A stretch of 14,640 nt of DNA, taken from contig WFRP01000267.1 of the NCBI GenBank assembly GCA_015486505.1, positions 1 to 14,640 on the forward strand, in the 5' to 3' direction. Made by a program: the position numbers and the translations under genes. The notes below the pieces were generated by a model. It was not told where the DNA came from. It was given only the letters and a program-made list of their open reading frames with translations, and did no database searches. Source of the stretch: Pseudomonadota bacterium (GTDB taxonomy: Bacteria; Desulfobacterota; Anaeroferrophillalia; Anaeroferrophillales; Tharpellaceae). Shown here piece by piece: positions 7,177-14,640 of the stretch. Position 1 is the stretch's first letter, and every line of letters begins with the position of its first letter.

Positions 7177-10100
7177 ATGAACAACAATAAACAACCAACC
7201 CTTGACAACTCATCGGACTGGTTCGAAGAAGCCCTCGCGGCTCAAGATCGAAATCAGATTAAAGAAGCAATCACCGCATACCTGAACACACTGCAGTCAG
7301 ACCCGCAACACTTTGCCGCAACCTATAATCTTGCCACTCTCTACCACGCATCAAAACAACTGGATCTCGCCCGGCAAAAGTATATAGACGCAATCAAAAT
7401 CAACCCGGCTTCGGCTCTGCCTTACAAAGGTTTAGGTGATGTTTTTTTCACCTTGAACGATATTGAGCAAGCATTTATCGTTTACAATCAGGCTTTAAAA
7501 ATTGATCCGATGTTTGCCGAAATATGGCACAATATCGGGCTTATTGAACAACACCGGCAGAACCTTGGCAGCGCTTACAAGGCCTACCGCAAAGCCGTTG
7601 AACTTCGGCCCGATCATAAAAGCGCTCTCGACAATCTGATTAAACTTGAAGCCCAAACCGGACAAACCCAGGAAACCATCAATTTTTTAACCGACCTGAA
7701 CCACAAATACCCTGAGAACCTAAACCTCAAGCTGGCTTTGGCGGAAATTTTCTCCAACCATAATCAATCGGAAAAGACCCTTAATCTAATCCGCTCCGCC
7801 CTGGTTATTGATAAACGCAGCGGGGAAGCCTTCAACCTTCTCGGTTTAATTCTGTTACGACGCGGGGAAGCTGAAGCTGCCCGACAAAATTTCAGGAAAG
7901 CCCATAATCTGGCGCCGAGCTCTTTAAAAATCCATAGCAACCTGCTCTACTCCGCCATCGCGGACCCGACCGCAACCCCCAAAGGGTATCGGCACGAAGC
8001 GGCGCTATGGTGGCGACAACACGGCGCCGCAATGGCAAGTAAAACCGTATGCAGCCATCAACGCCCACTTGAAAAAGACCGACCTTTGCGCCTCGGCTTT
8101 ATCTCGGGAGATTTTCACCGACACTCGGTAAGCTATTTCTTCCTCCCCTTACTCTCCAATCTTCCACAAACCCTTTTTGCAACTTTCTGCTATTCAGATT
8201 CAACCACGGATGATGACTACAACCGCAAGATAAAGGAACAAAGCCGCTACTGGCGTCCCATCTACGGCTTGGATTCCGGAGTTGTCACCCAGATGATCGC
8301 CGCCGACAAAATTGATATTCTGATAGAACTCTCCGGTCATACCGCCAACAACCGTCTGCCGGTTGTTGCCCAAAAACCGGCGCCGGTACAATTTTCCTGG
8401 CTCGGCTATCCGGCCTCAACCGGCATCGCCAACGGCACCTTTCGTCTCACGGACAATATAACTGTTCCTGAAGAGTTCGATGAACATTACAGCGAAACAC
8501 TAACCTATCTCGAAACCCCTTTTCTCTGTTATGCCCCCCCGCCTGAAGCCCGCGATCTCTTACCCGAAAAAACTCCCGGCGCTAGCGACAATATAGTCTT
8601 TGCCTCATTTAATAACGCAGCAAAAATCAATCAAAACGTAGTCGAAACCTGGTCGCATATCCTTAAAAAAACGCCCGGCTCCAGACTGCTCATTAAAACC
8701 AGAACCTTGCAGGACATTTCGACGGCATCTCAGTTGAGAGAAAAATTTGCAAACTGCGGTGTCAACCCGGAGAGAATTTCAATTCAAGGAAAAAACTTTA
8801 CCACCGCCGGCCATTTTGCCGCCTACAACCAGGTCGACATCGCTCTCGACCCTTTCCCCTACAACGGCACCACGACAACCTGCGACGCTCTCTGGATGGG
8901 AACCCCGGTTATTGCCATGCGCGGCAAAAGCCACGCTGACCGGGTTGGCGCATCGCTGCTGCAGGCAATCGGCTGCCCGGAACTTGTGGCGGAAAACTGT
9001 TCCGACTATATTGACATTGCCGTCTCATTGGCACAAAACATAACCGAACTGGCGAGATATCACCAAAAGATCAGAACTAAAATGCAGAAATCTTCTCTGA
9101 TGAACGCCAAAAAATTTACCGAGAATTTCAATCGGGCAATAATCAGCCGCTGGGAGGAGTGGCGTTCACAAAGGCTTTCAATCTTACAACGTCTTGTTCT
9201 AAAAAACCATAAAACCCTGGGGCTGCCGCCCGGAACTGAAAAACTGCTTTCCCAAAACCGTTCAGTTTTTAACCTGCTCACAAAAAGCCTGGAAAATAAT
9301 GACAGTGCCAAAATTTTTCTGAAATTGGGGCAGGAATATGCCAATGAAGATGACTTCGAACCGGCATATATGTGCTTTCGGGAAGCAATCGCGGTTGAAT
9401 ATGATAATTTTGTGACCCATTTCGCAGTGGCCTTTTCCCTGAAAAATCTTGGCCGTAATGATGAGGCGCTACACCACTATCGTAAAGCTCTGGCTCTTAA
9501 CCCGCAATTAACCGATGCCGCCGTGGATTTAAGCAAGATACTGCAAGAACAAAATGAAAGCGCGCAAGCGGTTGAAATTCTGCTTGAAACCGACAAACTG
9601 GCCCCGGATGACAGTGATTTAATCTTTCAACTGGCGAATATATATTACGATCAAAACCAACTCGAAAAGGCTTACAAGGTTCTGGAAAGATGCGTCAAAC
9701 TGGCCCCGAAACGGGCTGGGATATGGAACAATCTCGGATATCTGATGTACGAATCCGGCAAATCTGAAGAAGCGATCAAATGCTATCGGAAGGCGCTGTC
9801 ATTCGACCCGGACCTACTTGAATCACAAACCAACCTGATGTGGTCTCTGGCGCAAAACTGTGCCTGGCCGGAGTTAAATGAATTTAGTAAGAAAGTTAAT
9901 TCTCTGCCTCCTATTTTAAGTATTTTCCTTCACAACGATAGCAACTTAAATTTACAAAGCGCAAAAAATGCGTTGCAAAAGAGATTAACTAAAGAGAACT
10001 TTCAAATGTCGCAACCAACCTTGAACAAATCACGCAAAAATGACCTAATCAAAATCGGCTACCTTTCCCCGGATTTTCGTGACCACCCCGTCGCCCACAA

Positions 10101-11142
10101 CCTGCTTAACCTGTTTCGTCTGCATGACCGCGACCGGTTTCAGGTAACCGCCTACTCATGCGGCCGGGATGATAAAAGCAAGTACCGGCGGCAAATCATC
10201 AACGATTGTGACAATTTTATTGATTTACAAAAGCTTAACGACCTTGAAAGCGCTAAAAAAATCCACGCTGACAAAATTGATATCCTGATTGAATTAATGG
10301 GGCACACCCGGGATAATCGGCTGGCGATCTGTGCTTTCAGGCCGGCCCCGATACAGGTTTCATATCTGGGATACCCCGGTACCACCGGAGCTGAGTTTAT
10401 CGACTACCTGATCGCGGATCAAATCGTTATCCCCCCGAAAGACAAGATCCATTACAGCGAAAAGATTATCTATCTGCCCAACTGTTTTATGGTTGCGGAC
10501 CGAGCTCCAATCGGCCCTCTCCCGCAAAGAGCAGAATGTGGATTACCCGAAACCGGCTTTGTTTTCTGTTCGTTCAACACCCCGTTCAAGATAGAACCGG
10601 TAATGTTTAAAGTCTGGATGGATATCCTGTCGGCCGTTTCAAACTCCTGTCTCTGGCTCAGAGAGGGCAGTGAACGATACGAATACAATCTCAAAGCGGA
10701 AGCAAAAAAACACGGGATAGCTCCGGAACGTCTGATTTTCGCCCCCAGAGTCCCCGAAAAATCAGATCATCTCGCCCGCCTGCAACGGGCAGATTTAGCC
10801 CTTGATACGAGAATATATAACGGTCACACCACAACCCTTGACGCCCTCTGGGCCGGAGTTCCGGTACTCACCAGCCGGGGCTCGCACTTCGCATCACGAG
10901 TTTCCGACAGCAACTTAAAAGCAATTGGTCTGGAAGAGATGATTGCCGAGGACCTTGAAGGGTACCGGGAAATGGCAATCGAGCTGGCAAACTCTCGGGA
11001 AAAGCTTGAAAAAATCCGGCAAAAGTTGCACCTGAATCGAAGTACACACCCACTTTTTGATACGGAAACAACTGTCCGAAATCTGGAAAATGCATATTTT
11101 GAAATACGACAGTCAAAACTAGAAGGTGAAATCAGCAATTAA
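7177..11142 (+). CDS. Tandem two-module GT41 glycosyltransferase: SPINDLY-like plus OGT-like, each with TPRs
   Basis: This is a 1321-residue protein predicted to glycosylate Ser/Thr of cytoplasmic proteins. Seven TPRs (about 8-250) and a linker lead into GT41 module 1 (about 300-665): SGDFHRHS with H316, LIELSGHT with H388, FASFNNAAK with K483 and NGTTTTCDALWMG with D570. A spacer, five TPRs (about 705-885) and an OGT-type linker lead into module 2 (about 955-1310): SPDFRDHP with H970, LIELMGHT with H1043, FCSFNTPFK with K1138 and NGHTTTLDALWAG with H1217 and D1222. K483 and K1138 match human OGT Lys842, and D570 and D1222 match Asp925. Module 1 follows the plant SPINDLY pattern (GTTTTC, protein O-fucosyltransferase). 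Module 2 follows the OGT pattern (GHTT, and HPLFDT near the end). The frame has no stop or break at the junction. GT41 proteins normally have one such module. Donor sugars are inferred, not shown. Confidence 0.9.
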   Translation: MNNNKQPTLDNSSDWFEEALAAQDRNQIKEAITAYLNTLQSDPQHFAATYNLATLYHASKQLDLARQKYIDAIKINPASALPYKGLGDVFFTLNDIEQAFIVYNQALKIDPMFAEIWHNIGLIEQHRQNLGSAYKAYRKAVELRPDHKSALDNLIKLEAQTGQTQETINFLTDLNHKYPENLNLKLALAEIFSNHNQSEKTLNLIRSALVIDKRSGEAFNLLGLILLRRGEAEAARQNFRKAHNLAPSSLKIHSNLLYSAIADPTATPKGYRHEAALWWRQHGAAMASKTVCSHQRPLEKDRPLRLGFISGDFHRHSVSYFFLPLLSNLPQTLFATFCYSDSTTDDDYNRKIKEQSRYWRPIYGLDSGVVTQMIAADKIDILIELSGHTANNRLPVVAQKPAPVQFSWLGYPASTGIANGTFRLTDNITVPEEFDEHYSETLTYLETPFLCYAPPPEARDLLPEKTPGASDNIVFASFNNAAKINQNVVETWSHILKKTPGSRLLIKTRTLQDISTASQLREKFANCGVNPERISIQGKNFTTAGHFAAYNQVDIALDPFPYNGTTTTCDALWMGTPVIAMRGKSHADRVGASLLQAIGCPELVAENCSDYIDIAVSLAQNITELARYHQKIRTKMQKSSLMNAKKFTENFNRAIISRWEEWRSQRLSILQRLVLKNHKTLGLPPGTEKLLSQNRSVFNLLTKSLENNDSAKIFLKLGQEYANEDDFEPAYMCFREAIAVEYDNFVTHFAVAFSLKNLGRNDEALHHYRKALALNPQLTDAAVDLSKILQEQNESAQAVEILLETDKLAPDDSDLIFQLANIYYDQNQLEKAYKVLERCVKLAPKRAGIWNNLGYLMYESGKSEEAIKCYRKALSFDPDLLESQTNLMWSLAQNCAWPELNEFSKKVNSLPPILSIFLHNDSNLNLQSAKNALQKRLTKENFQMSQPTLNKSRKNDLIKIGYLSPDFRDHPVAHNLLNLFRLHDRDRFQVTAYSCGRDDKSKYRRQIINDCDNFIDLQKLNDLESAKKIHADKIDILIELMGHTRDNRLAICAFRPAPIQVSYLGYPGTTGAEFIDYLIADQIVIPPKDKIHYSEKIIYLPNCFMVADRAPIGPLPQRAECGLPETGFVFCSFNTPFKIEPVMFKVWMDILSAVSNSCLWLREGSERYEYNLKAEAKKHGIAPERLIFAPRVPEKSDHLARLQRADLALDTRIYNGHTTTLDALWAGVPVLTSRGSHFASRVSDSNLKAIGLEEMIAEDLEGYREMAIELANSREKLEKIRQKLHLNRSTHPLFDTETTVRNLENAYFEIRQSKLEGEISN

Positions 11143-11179
11143 ATACTCTTTCATCACAGAAACGGGATAAGTTAAGACT

Positions 11180-13363
11180 ATGGGAAATCCTTCATTTGAA
11201 TCCACAGGCGAAATGGCCGTGCTTCACTACTTGATCAATCGAGGAATGCTCTCACTGAATGGGGCTTTCTTTGATATTGGCGCAAACGTCGGTGATTGGA
11301 CGAAGCTTGTGAGGCAGTTCAAAGACAACCTGGAAGTACACGTATTTGAACCGGTTCCGTATATTTTCTCCAAACTCGCGGAGAATCTGGTTGGTTCAAT
11401 AAAAATTGAACCTGTATATCTGAATAACTACGCAATGAGTCTGGAAGAAGGATTTAAAACATTCCACTACTATGAAACTCAACCGCCCTTGAGTTCCTTC
11501 TACCGTCGTAATTCACAGGTGGAAAAGAAATGCAAATTAAGCCCTCCAAAACCCTTTTCGATCTATTCAACAACTGTTGACGCCTATTGTCACCGCCTAA
11601 ACCTCAAACGGATCAGTTTCATGAAAATCGATGTGGAAGGTGCGGAGTTAGATGTCTTGCGTGGCGCGAAAAAACTGCTGGAAAATGATGGAATCGATTA
11701 CATCCAGTTTGAATATGGCGGAACCTACCTTGACGCGGGAATTAAACTTCAACAAGTATTTGCTTACCTGCACGGTTTTGATTTTATGATTTTCAAGATT
11801 TTTCCTAATGAATTAAGATATCAGCCTCAATTTTCACCCGAACTGGAGGACTTCAATTACTCTAATTACCTTGCGGTCAATCCCCGATTCCACTCGCAAA
11901 TACTTAATGAAAAACCCAAGATGCTGGATCTGAATCAATTATGCAAACAACATTCAATTGTCCCTCGGGGGATTATCCACATCGGAGCCCATGAAGGAAC
12001 GGAAACTGAAAAATACCTGGAGATGGGCGCCAAAAAAATTCTCTTCATCGAAGCCAATCCGGCAGTGTTTGAACGTCTGCAAAAAAACACGGCAGATTTT
12101 CCGGAAGTACTGGCCGTCAATTGTGCCATCAGCGACCGTTGTGGTAAAATGACACTGCATATTACATCCATGGATCAAAGCAGCTCCCTTCTGCCTTTAA
12201 AGCATCACCAGGACTATTATCCCGACATCAAGGAAACCCATAAAATCTCAGTCACGGCAAAAACCCTGGATACATTACTGCGGGAATTAAACCTATCAAC
12301 AGACGATTACAACATCCTGAACATCGATATTCAGGGAGCGGAACTTTTGGCTTTTCAAGGCGCAGTCAAGACACTCCCATATATTGACTGTATCAATACG
12401 GAAATCAATTACGAAGAACTTTACGAAGGCTGCGCAATCGTTGATCAAATTGACACTTGTCTGGAGAAATACGGATTTAATCGCGTAAAGACCACGACCC
12501 CATATCATCACTCCTGGGGTGATGCGTTCTATGTCAAAAAACCGGTCGTAACCATGGCGACTCTTGGAAATCCACGCTACGGCCGCTTTGCCAATCAGCT
12601 TTTCCAATACGCATTCATAAAAATCTACGCAAAAACACATGGTTTTCGGGTTGAAACAGCGAACTGGATTGGAAATATTCTTTTCGGTATCAGTGACCCA
12701 CCGGTTACGAAACAGCTACCGCTGATCAGACAAGATACTTACAAACTGGCAGAAGACCATATCCCCAACGCCAAAGTTCCTTATAAGAATGTCGATTTTG
12801 GCGGGATATTCCGATACCACACCTCTTTTTATGCGCCGCACAAGGAATATTTCAGGTCTCTGTTCAAACCTGTTCCGGTTATTGAAAAGTATCTAAGTTA
12901 CGGTTACAACAAACTAAAGGAGAGGGGTAACACAATTGTCGGTTTACACCTTAGACGTGGGGATTACGGATACAGTCACTACTTCAGGGCGCCCACAATC
13001 TGGTACCTACGTTGGCTTGAAGGATATTGGGAAACTCTGGATCACCCCGTGTTGTTCATTGCGAGCGATGAGCCTGATAAAGTATTAGGAGATTTTGAAA
13101 AATTTTCTCCGGTCACAAGCTGGGATTTAGGCCTTAAGATACACAAAATAGAATATTATCCGGATTTTTATATGCTCTCCCAATGTGATATCCTGGCGAT
13201 ATCGAACAGCTCCTTTTCATTTGCCGCTTCCATGCTCAATGAAAAAGCGAAATGTTTCTTTCGCCCACACCTGCCCACGCAAAAATTGATTCCATTTGAT
13301 CCATGGCACAGCGAAACGATTTTCCGGGAGGCAAAACAAGAAGACTACCCCGAGAACGAATAA
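11180..13363 (+). CDS. Fusion of two FkbM-type methyltransferases and a GT11-type fucosyltransferase
   Basis: The product has 727 residues in three domains. Methyltransferase 1 (about 1-240) has the SAM-binding motif FFDIGANVGD (D32-G38) and MKIDVEGAE (D151, E153, E156). Methyltransferase 2 (about 250-452) has IIHIGAHEGTE (from H267) and NIDIQGAELLAFQGA (D383, E388), and ends with WGDAFYVKK. Residues about 458-715 match alpha-1,2-fucosyltransferases of family GT11: GRFANQLFQYAF (468-479), the GDP-fucose site HLRRGDY (590-596) and ISNSSFSFAASML (from 674). All key motifs are intact. The two methyltransferase halves belong to different FkbM subtypes, so this is not a simple internal duplication. 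The gene follows the double-GT41 gene by 37 bases on the same strand. I infer that it adds fucose and O-methyl groups to the glycan begun by that enzyme. No signal peptide or membrane segment is seen, so it acts in the cytoplasm. The ATG at 11180 has only a weak ribosome site. Confidence 0.88.
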   Translation: MGNPSFESTGEMAVLHYLINRGMLSLNGAFFDIGANVGDWTKLVRQFKDNLEVHVFEPVPYIFSKLAENLVGSIKIEPVYLNNYAMSLEEGFKTFHYYETQPPLSSFYRRNSQVEKKCKLSPPKPFSIYSTTVDAYCHRLNLKRISFMKIDVEGAELDVLRGAKKLLENDGIDYIQFEYGGTYLDAGIKLQQVFAYLHGFDFMIFKIFPNELRYQPQFSPELEDFNYSNYLAVNPRFHSQILNEKPKMLDLNQLCKQHSIVPRGIIHIGAHEGTETEKYLEMGAKKILFIEANPAVFERLQKNTADFPEVLAVNCAISDRCGKMTLHITSMDQSSSLLPLKHHQDYYPDIKETHKISVTAKTLDTLLRELNLSTDDYNILNIDIQGAELLAFQGAVKTLPYIDCINTEINYEELYEGCAIVDQIDTCLEKYGFNRVKTTTPYHHSWGDAFYVKKPVVTMATLGNPRYGRFANQLFQYAFIKIYAKTHGFRVETANWIGNILFGISDPPVTKQLPLIRQDTYKLAEDHIPNAKVPYKNVDFGGIFRYHTSFYAPHKEYFRSLFKPVPVIEKYLSYGYNKLKERGNTIVGLHLRRGDYGYSHYFRAPTIWYLRWLEGYWETLDHPVLFIASDEPDKVLGDFEKFSPVTSWDLGLKIHKIEYYPDFYMLSQCDILAISNSSFSFAASMLNEKAKCFFRPHLPTQKLIPFDPWHSETIFREAKQEDYPENE

Positions 13364-13389
13364 TTGCGACGCAAGCGCCCCCCGAAAAT

Positions 13390-13419
13390 GACTATTTAGC
13401 ATTGAATTGCTAAATAGTC
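13390..13419. promoter_or_regulatory. Perfect 12-bp-arm palindrome, likely operator of the ATPase gene
   Basis: GACTATTTAGCA, a 6-base centre (TTGAAT) and TGCTAAATAGTC form a perfect inverted repeat. It ends directly against the TTGACT box at 13420, about 35 bases before the ATPase ATG at 13455. There is no U-tract of terminator type after it. Its position suggests a dimeric-protein binding site overlapping the promoter. It could also act as a hairpin ending the upstream glycosylation transcript. Confidence 0.6.
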
Positions 13420-13448
13420 TTGACTAATCGGCAAAGCACTGCTAATTC
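13420..13448 (+). promoter_or_regulatory. Promoter of the DUF4143 ATPase gene, possibly giving a leaderless transcript
   Basis: TTGACT (13420-13425) is a near-consensus -35 box. The -10 box is less clear: TAATTC at 17-base spacing (13443-13448), or GCTAAT at 15 (13441-13446). Either places the transcription start about 6-9 bases downstream, at or next to the ATG at 13455, and no Shine-Dalgarno sequence precedes that ATG. A leaderless message is therefore likely. Confidence 0.45.
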
Positions 13449-13454
13449 TACGCT

Positions 13455-14573
13455 ATGAAACGCCTACAACAAGAGATCATTACCCGGGACCTGCTTCGGA
13501 AAATGGTATTTATCACCGGCCCGAGGCAGGTCGGCAAAACCAGCCTGGCCCTGGCTATCAGTAAAAATTTCGAAAAAGCGCTTTACTTAAACTACGACAA
13601 TTTTTCTCATCGCGATATAATCCATAAAGCAGCCTGGCTGCCGGACACAAAACTGCTCATCCTTGATGAACTTCACAAGATGGAAGGCTGGAAGAATTTC
13701 CTCAAGGGAATCTATGATACCAAACCCGGTGAGCAACAAATTCTGGTTACCGGTAGTGCCCGACTGGAAGCATTCAGACAAAGCGGGGATTCTCTGGCCG
13801 GCCGCTTCTTCAGGCACCGGTTAAACCCCCTTACTCTGGCTGAAATACCAAATTCCACCGCCAATGATCTGGATTTGCTTCTGGAACGCGGTGGTTTCCC
13901 GGAGCCATTTCTTGCCAACTCCCCGGACAATGCCAACCGCTGGCGCTTACAATACATCGACGGTTTAATCCGTAGCGACATCCTCGACTTTGAAAAAATC
14001 CACGACTTCAAAGCAATTCAACTTACCCTTGATCTATTACGGCAAAGAGTCGGCTCTCCGATCTCCTGGTCTTCCCTGAGCCGGGATGTCAATTGCTCTC
14101 CCAACACCATTAAGAGATATGTTGAAATTTTTGAATCTCTTTTCATAATTTTCAGGGTCACCCCATTCCATCGTAATATTGGCCGCTCCCTGCTTAAAGA
14201 ACCGAAAATTTACTTTTATGACACCGGTATGGTTTCAGGAAATGATGGCATCCGCCTGGAAAACCTTGTCGCTGTCAGCCTCCTGAAACACCTTAACTGG
14301 ATTGAAGACTGTAAGGGTATAAAGTGTGAATTAATGACACTTCGCACTAAAGAAAAAAAAGAGGTTGATTTCGTCTTGGTTGAAAATAACGAGCCTGAAC
14401 TGATCGTAGAAGTCAAACTTTCCGACAATAACATAAGCCCATCGCTACGATATTTCCATAATAAATACAACCTGAATGCCACCCAAATCGTAAAAAATAT
14501 CCGCGTTGAGCAGATGGTCGAAGGCATTCAATTAAGAGGGGCGCAAAATTTCCTTAAAGAGTTAAATATTTAG
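13455..14573 (+). CDS. AAA ATPase with DUF4143 C-terminal domain
   Basis: The product has 372 residues, in the usual range for AAA_14/DUF4143 proteins. Walker A is FITGPRQVGKTSLAL (19-33, K28), Walker B is KLLILDELHKM (D71, E72), and a sensor-like stretch ILVTGSARLE follows. A winged-helix-like middle (about 195-235, SWSSLSRDVNCSPNTIKRYVEIFESL) precedes the DUF4143 part, which has PKIYFYDTGM and the PD-(D/E)XK-like core EVDFVLV...ELIVEVKLS. The family is very common in anaerobes and archaea, but its biological role is not established. The ATG at 13455 lacks a ribosome site and sits just after the promoter, so it may be read from a leaderless message. The gene stands alone behind its own palindrome and does not look like part of the glycosylation block. 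A broken relative lies at 4132-4272. Confidence 0.92.
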   Translation: MKRLQQEIITRDLLRKMVFITGPRQVGKTSLALAISKNFEKALYLNYDNFSHRDIIHKAAWLPDTKLLILDELHKMEGWKNFLKGIYDTKPGEQQILVTGSARLEAFRQSGDSLAGRFFRHRLNPLTLAEIPNSTANDLDLLLERGGFPEPFLANSPDNANRWRLQYIDGLIRSDILDFEKIHDFKAIQLTLDLLRQRVGSPISWSSLSRDVNCSPNTIKRYVEIFESLFIIFRVTPFHRNIGRSLLKEPKIYFYDTGMVSGNDGIRLENLVAVSLLKHLNWIEDCKGIKCELMTLRTKEKKEVDFVLVENNEPELIVEVKLSDNNISPSLRYFHNKYNLNATQIVKNIRVEQMVEGIQLRGAQNFLKELNI

Positions 14574-14626
14574 GTTATCTCGAAAATAATGCTTGATGCC
14601 ACCACAATTTTAAGGAAGACTTCAAA

Positions 14627-14640
14627 ATGAACCAAGTAAA
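14627..14640 (+). CDS. Possible start of a next gene, 3'-partial
   Basis: An ATG at 14627 is preceded by a good ribosome site (AAGGAAG, about 8 bases before), 53 bases after the ATPase stop. Only four codons (M-N-Q-V) are inside the window, so nothing can be said about the product. Confidence 0.4.

Noticed and set aside
9150..9310. Considered that the 1321-residue protein is two genes joined by a sequencing error
   Set aside because: The frame stays open, with coding-like composition and no start with a ribosome site at the junction. Reads would still be needed to exclude misassembly.
6287..11142. Regular spacing of about 102 bases considered as a DNA tandem repeat
   Set aside because: The period comes from 34-residue TPR units in the protein. 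The DNA copies are too diverged to be a nucleotide repeat.
13364..13374. TTGCG-A-CGCAA palindrome right after the fucosyltransferase stop, considered as a terminator
   Set aside because: The stem is only 5 bp with a 1-base centre, and no U-tract follows.

Overview
The window looks like accessory DNA from an anaerobic, respiring Gram-negative bacterium. A deltaproteobacterium (Desulfobacterota) is my best guess. This rests on a polyferredoxin/TorD gene pair of the kind that accompanies periplasmic molybdoenzymes, together with abundant AAA-type DUF4143 and AAA-ATPase_like genes, an IS1182-like transposase and bacterial OGT-type glycosyltransferases. No rRNA, tRNA or CRISPR was seen, and the taxonomic placement is an inference.

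Layout. (1) Positions 3-2166 are GC-rich (about 58% in a line counted by eye). They carry a 5'-truncated polyferredoxin with six cysteine motifs and an overlapping TorD-family chaperone. (2) Positions 2174-4082 are a complete IS1182-like insertion sequence on the minus strand, with 18-bp imperfect terminal inverted repeats. (3) Positions 4083-4716 are a degraded junction: a short tandem repeat, a remnant of a DUF4143-type ATPase (N-terminus and Walker A only) and a hairpin-rich non-coding stretch. (4) Positions 4717-6258 encode an AAA-ATPase_like/PD-(D/E)XK protein. (5) Positions 6287-13363 are a close-packed three-gene glycosylation block. (6) Positions 13455-14573 encode an intact DUF4143 ATPase behind a perfect 12-bp-arm palindrome. 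(7) A possible new gene starts at 14627.

The most interesting part is the glycosylation block. The first gene (6287-7174) is a TPR-plus-linker protein that stops where an OGT catalytic domain would normally begin. Two bases later a 1321-residue protein (7177-11142) carries two complete TPR+GT41 modules in tandem. The first has SPINDLY-type motifs (NGTTTTCDALWMG) and the second has O-GlcNAc-transferase-type motifs (NGHTTTLDALWAG). The third gene (11180-13363) fuses two different FkbM-type methyltransferase domains to a GT11-type fucosyltransferase.

Together these suggest a compact system that places an O-linked sugar on cytoplasmic protein targets, may extend it with fucose, and caps it by O-methylation. 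The domains and motifs are visible in the sequence. The donor sugars, acceptors and order of reactions are inference.
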